DNA of 43,861 bases from Lachnospiraceae bacterium TWA4. GTDB taxonomy: Bacteria; Bacillota; Clostridia; Lachnospirales; Lachnospiraceae. The stretch is taken from NCBI GenBank assembly GCA_000875945.1, contig JPZU01000001.1:1962122-2005982 (forward strand), given 5' to 3'. This document shows, piece after piece, positions 42,331 to 43,861 of this stretch. The position numbers were made by a program, and so were the translations under genes. The notes beneath the pieces were generated by a model. The model was given only the letters and a program-made list of their open reading frames with translations, made no database searches and was not told the origin of the DNA. Within the stretch, counting starts at the first letter, position 1; each line of letters starts with the position of its first letter.

Positions 42331-42989
42331 ATGTCAGAAAAAATGTTAGTAACTCAAGCACTCGATGAAAGAGACCTTCTTGTAAAAAAAATTCGCGATA
42401 AAATTGCAAAAGCTGACTTTGTAGATACAAAGAAAGCAAATGAGGAAAAGGTATATGCTACTCGTTTAACACAGGAAGAATTTGCTAAAAAGGCTAAAGC
42501 GGCTTATCAGCAAATCTTAGATCTTATTGATCGTTTCCAAAAATTAGATGCAGCAATTGTTGCTTCAAATGCAGCAACATTTATTGAAACATCTTATGGA
42601 AAAATGTCTGTAGCAGGTGCTATTGCGATGAGAAATCGTCTTAGGAGTAAAGGAACCTATACAGATCAAGGAGACTTTGAAGGCTTCTTATACAATCGAA
42701 TGAGTCTAAATTATTCGAAATGCTTATCAGTTATTGAGGATAAAAATCGTGCACTTCAGTCTACTGCAGCAGAAATGAGATTTAGTATTCTCGGTCGCGA
42801 TACAAAAGTAAAGGATGATAAACCTTTAGATGTAGTTGAAGCTTATGTAAAAGAAAATACTACTGAGCTTATTGATCCTCTTGATATCAAACAAAAGATG
42901 GAAGCTTTAACGGAAAAAAGGATACGCTCTTAAGGGAGCTAGATACTCAGATAAAAGTAGCAAATGCTACAACTTTTATTGAGTTATAG
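42331..42989 (+). CDS. Coiled-coil protein of unknown function, DUF6847-like (frameshifted at 3' end in this sequence)
   Basis: A helical protein rich in Lys/Glu/Ala, no signal peptide, beginning MSEKMLVTQALDERDLLVKKI. I tentatively link it to DUF6847. The annotated frame ends at 42933 with the odd tail EKRIRS. Adding one A to the A6 run at 42914-42919 extends it to TAG 42987-42989 with KKDTLLRELDTQIKVANATTFIEL. That ending mirrors the internal LDAAIVASNAATFIET of the same protein, which strongly supports the longer reading (219 residues). Role unknown. Confidence 0.7.
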
Positions 42990-43138
42990 CATAAGTTAAT
43001 AGGCATTGTATTAATGTATTAATTAATGTATTAAATAGTAGGACTCCAGAAAACATATAATACACTTGTCTGCAACACGAAAATCTAAAAGCTATTTCCC
43101 CTTGGAGCAGGGTTATGCTCCACTCTAGAAAATCCAAA

Positions 43139-43168
43139 TTTTAAATTAGGATATTTTAAATTAGGATA
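43139..43168 (+). repeat. Perfect 15-bp tandem duplication
   Basis: TTTTAAATTAGGATA occurs twice (43139-43153, 43154-43168) in the 196-base gap before the XRE gene. The gap also holds a TGGAGCA/TGCTCCA hairpin (43103-43122) and repeated ATGTATTAA words near 43010-43035, but no gene that I can support. Confidence 0.8.
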
Positions 43169-43185
43169 AATTCTTATATTCTGAA

Positions 43186-43653
43186 TTAATCAACGGTTTT
43201 AGGTTTTATGTAAATCGTGAACTTTAAAAGGTAAACAGTTAAGAATTTAACAGAGAACATGGAACGGAAAACTTTGTTGTAGGTATGAATTAATTTCGTA
43301 CTGAAATCCATGGGCATGGTTTGTGGTGTTGAAATAGGTAACATTAGATAATCCACATGGCTGTGTTGTAGACAAATAGAAAGAGCAGGTGCTGATGCAC
43401 ACTGCTCTTTCTTATTATAATTAATAGATACAAGGATTTCATCCATGGGCACTTGAAGTAGTGCACCGAGGGCATATAGGTTGTCTACCGAAGGTAAACT
43501 CTGTCCACGTTGCCATTTATAGATAGCTTGTGGTTCTTCAAATCCAAAAAAACCTTGCAAATCTCTAACGGAAAGACCGCGTTCCTTGCGAAGACGAAGG
43601 ATATTTGCACCAGTTGCAATTGGATCGATAACAGGAAATGAAATTTGATTCAT
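43186..43653 (-). CDS. XRE-family helix-turn-helix regulator
   Basis: 155 residues. Residues 12-75 form the helix-turn-helix: IATGANILRLRKERGLSVRDLQGFFGFEEPQAIYKWQRGQSLPSVDNLYALGALLQVPMDEIL. This matches a group of small Clostridia regulators usually near 100-120 residues. The rest (from about residue 95) is low-similarity, hydrophobic and basic and may be a diverged or extended tail. GGAGG lies eight bases before the ATG on the minus strand. Target genes are unknown. Confidence 0.8.
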   Translation of the reverse strand: MNQISFPVIDPIATGANILRLRKERGLSVRDLQGFFGFEEPQAIYKWQRGQSLPSVDNLYALGALLQVPMDEILVSINYNKKEQCASAPALSICLQHSHVDYLMLPISTPQTMPMDFSTKLIHTYNKVFRSMFSVKFLTVYLLKFTIYIKPKTVD

Positions 43654-43696
43654 AATAGCCTCCTTGCATTCAATATTTGATTTGCATTATCTTAAT

Positions 43697-43725
43697 AGAA
43701 TATCATAAAAAAGATAGAATTTCAA
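43697..43725 (-). promoter_or_regulatory. Predicted promoter of the XRE gene
   Basis: On the minus strand, TTGAAA (complement of 43720-43725), 17 bases and TATTCT (complement of 43697-43702), 44 bases before the start codon. Confidence 0.55.
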
Positions 43726-43765
43726 GCAACTTTTATGTTATACTTAAAAAAATTATTAGAAAATG

Positions 43766-43861
43766 GTTACTGTTCACACCCACGCTATTTTTATCATTCG
43801 CAATAGCGCACTAACGTGCTCATTCGCTGCGTTGCAGCCGTATTGCTCATTAAATGGCGCT
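43766..43861. repeat. Third MITE copy, cut by window end
   Basis: It begins GTTACTGTTCACACCCACGC and follows the 867-1042 copy closely through the inner inverted repeat (ATTAAATGGCGCT at the edge), with small differences such as CTGCGTTGCAG for CTTCTACGAAG. The right end lies outside the window. Confidence 0.8.

Overview
This AT-rich window has clean Gram-positive signals: strong AGGAGG ribosome sites, TTGACA-N17-TATAAT promoters and U-tailed hairpin terminators. Gene content suggests a Clostridia member, most likely Lachnospiraceae. The pointers are an eukaryote-like type 2 IleRS, short alpha-type glutamine synthetase beside an ANTAR regulator, a LysR/Opp-Nik-type transport operon whose lipoprotein has a T/A/E-rich linker, EcfA-EcfT-TruA-RplM-RpsI order, and DUF4364 and DUF6512 proteins. 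The species cannot be fixed from the sequence. Most of the window is ordinary chromosomal housekeeping sequence. Layout: (1) 1-1080 is a decayed accessory stretch with an IS3-type orfA remnant on the minus strand, a broken small ORF, a consensus promoter and a MITE-like element with an exact 8-bp target duplication. (2) 1081-8499 holds ileS, glgP (with a cre-like site and a strong promoter) and rho on the minus strand. (3) 8725-11574 holds DUF4364, engB, a greA-type gene and a membrane protein. (4) 11936-16589 holds rpmE, prmC, prfA, an LCP ligase and glmM. (5) 16787-23020 holds hisC, a YtvI-like permease, glnA, an ANTAR protein, dapF and a zinc deacylase. (6) 23061-28531 is a polyol PTS operon: mtlA, mtlR, mtlF and a zinc MDR dehydrogenase where mtlD would be expected. 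(7) 28532-36816 begins with a compact cobalamin-riboswitch-like leader and terminator, followed by LysR, a Nik/Opp-type ABC importer and a MATE exporter; cobalt or corrinoid traffic is an inference from the RNA. (8) 37053-41592 holds an ECF module (fused EcfA1-EcfA2 plus EcfT), truA, rplM and rpsI. (9) 41666-43861 holds two small proteins of poorly known function, an XRE regulator and another MITE copy. Two features cut across the window. First, several conserved genes (ileS, DUF4364, mtlF, the second Nik/Opp ATPase, the 42331 gene) carry a frameshift exactly at an A or T run; four of the five are six bases long where seven would restore the reading frame. Sequencing or assembly error at homopolymers is the simplest explanation, with slippage or phase variation as alternatives. 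Second, intergenic space is full of small repeats: a MITE family with GTTACTGTTCACA ends that sits in the untranslated leaders of ileS and rho, a second palindromic CTCCCTCA...TGAGGGAG family, and short tandem duplications (15-24 bp) at gene boundaries, one of which is expressed inside TruA. No tRNA, rRNA, CRISPR array or phage module was seen.
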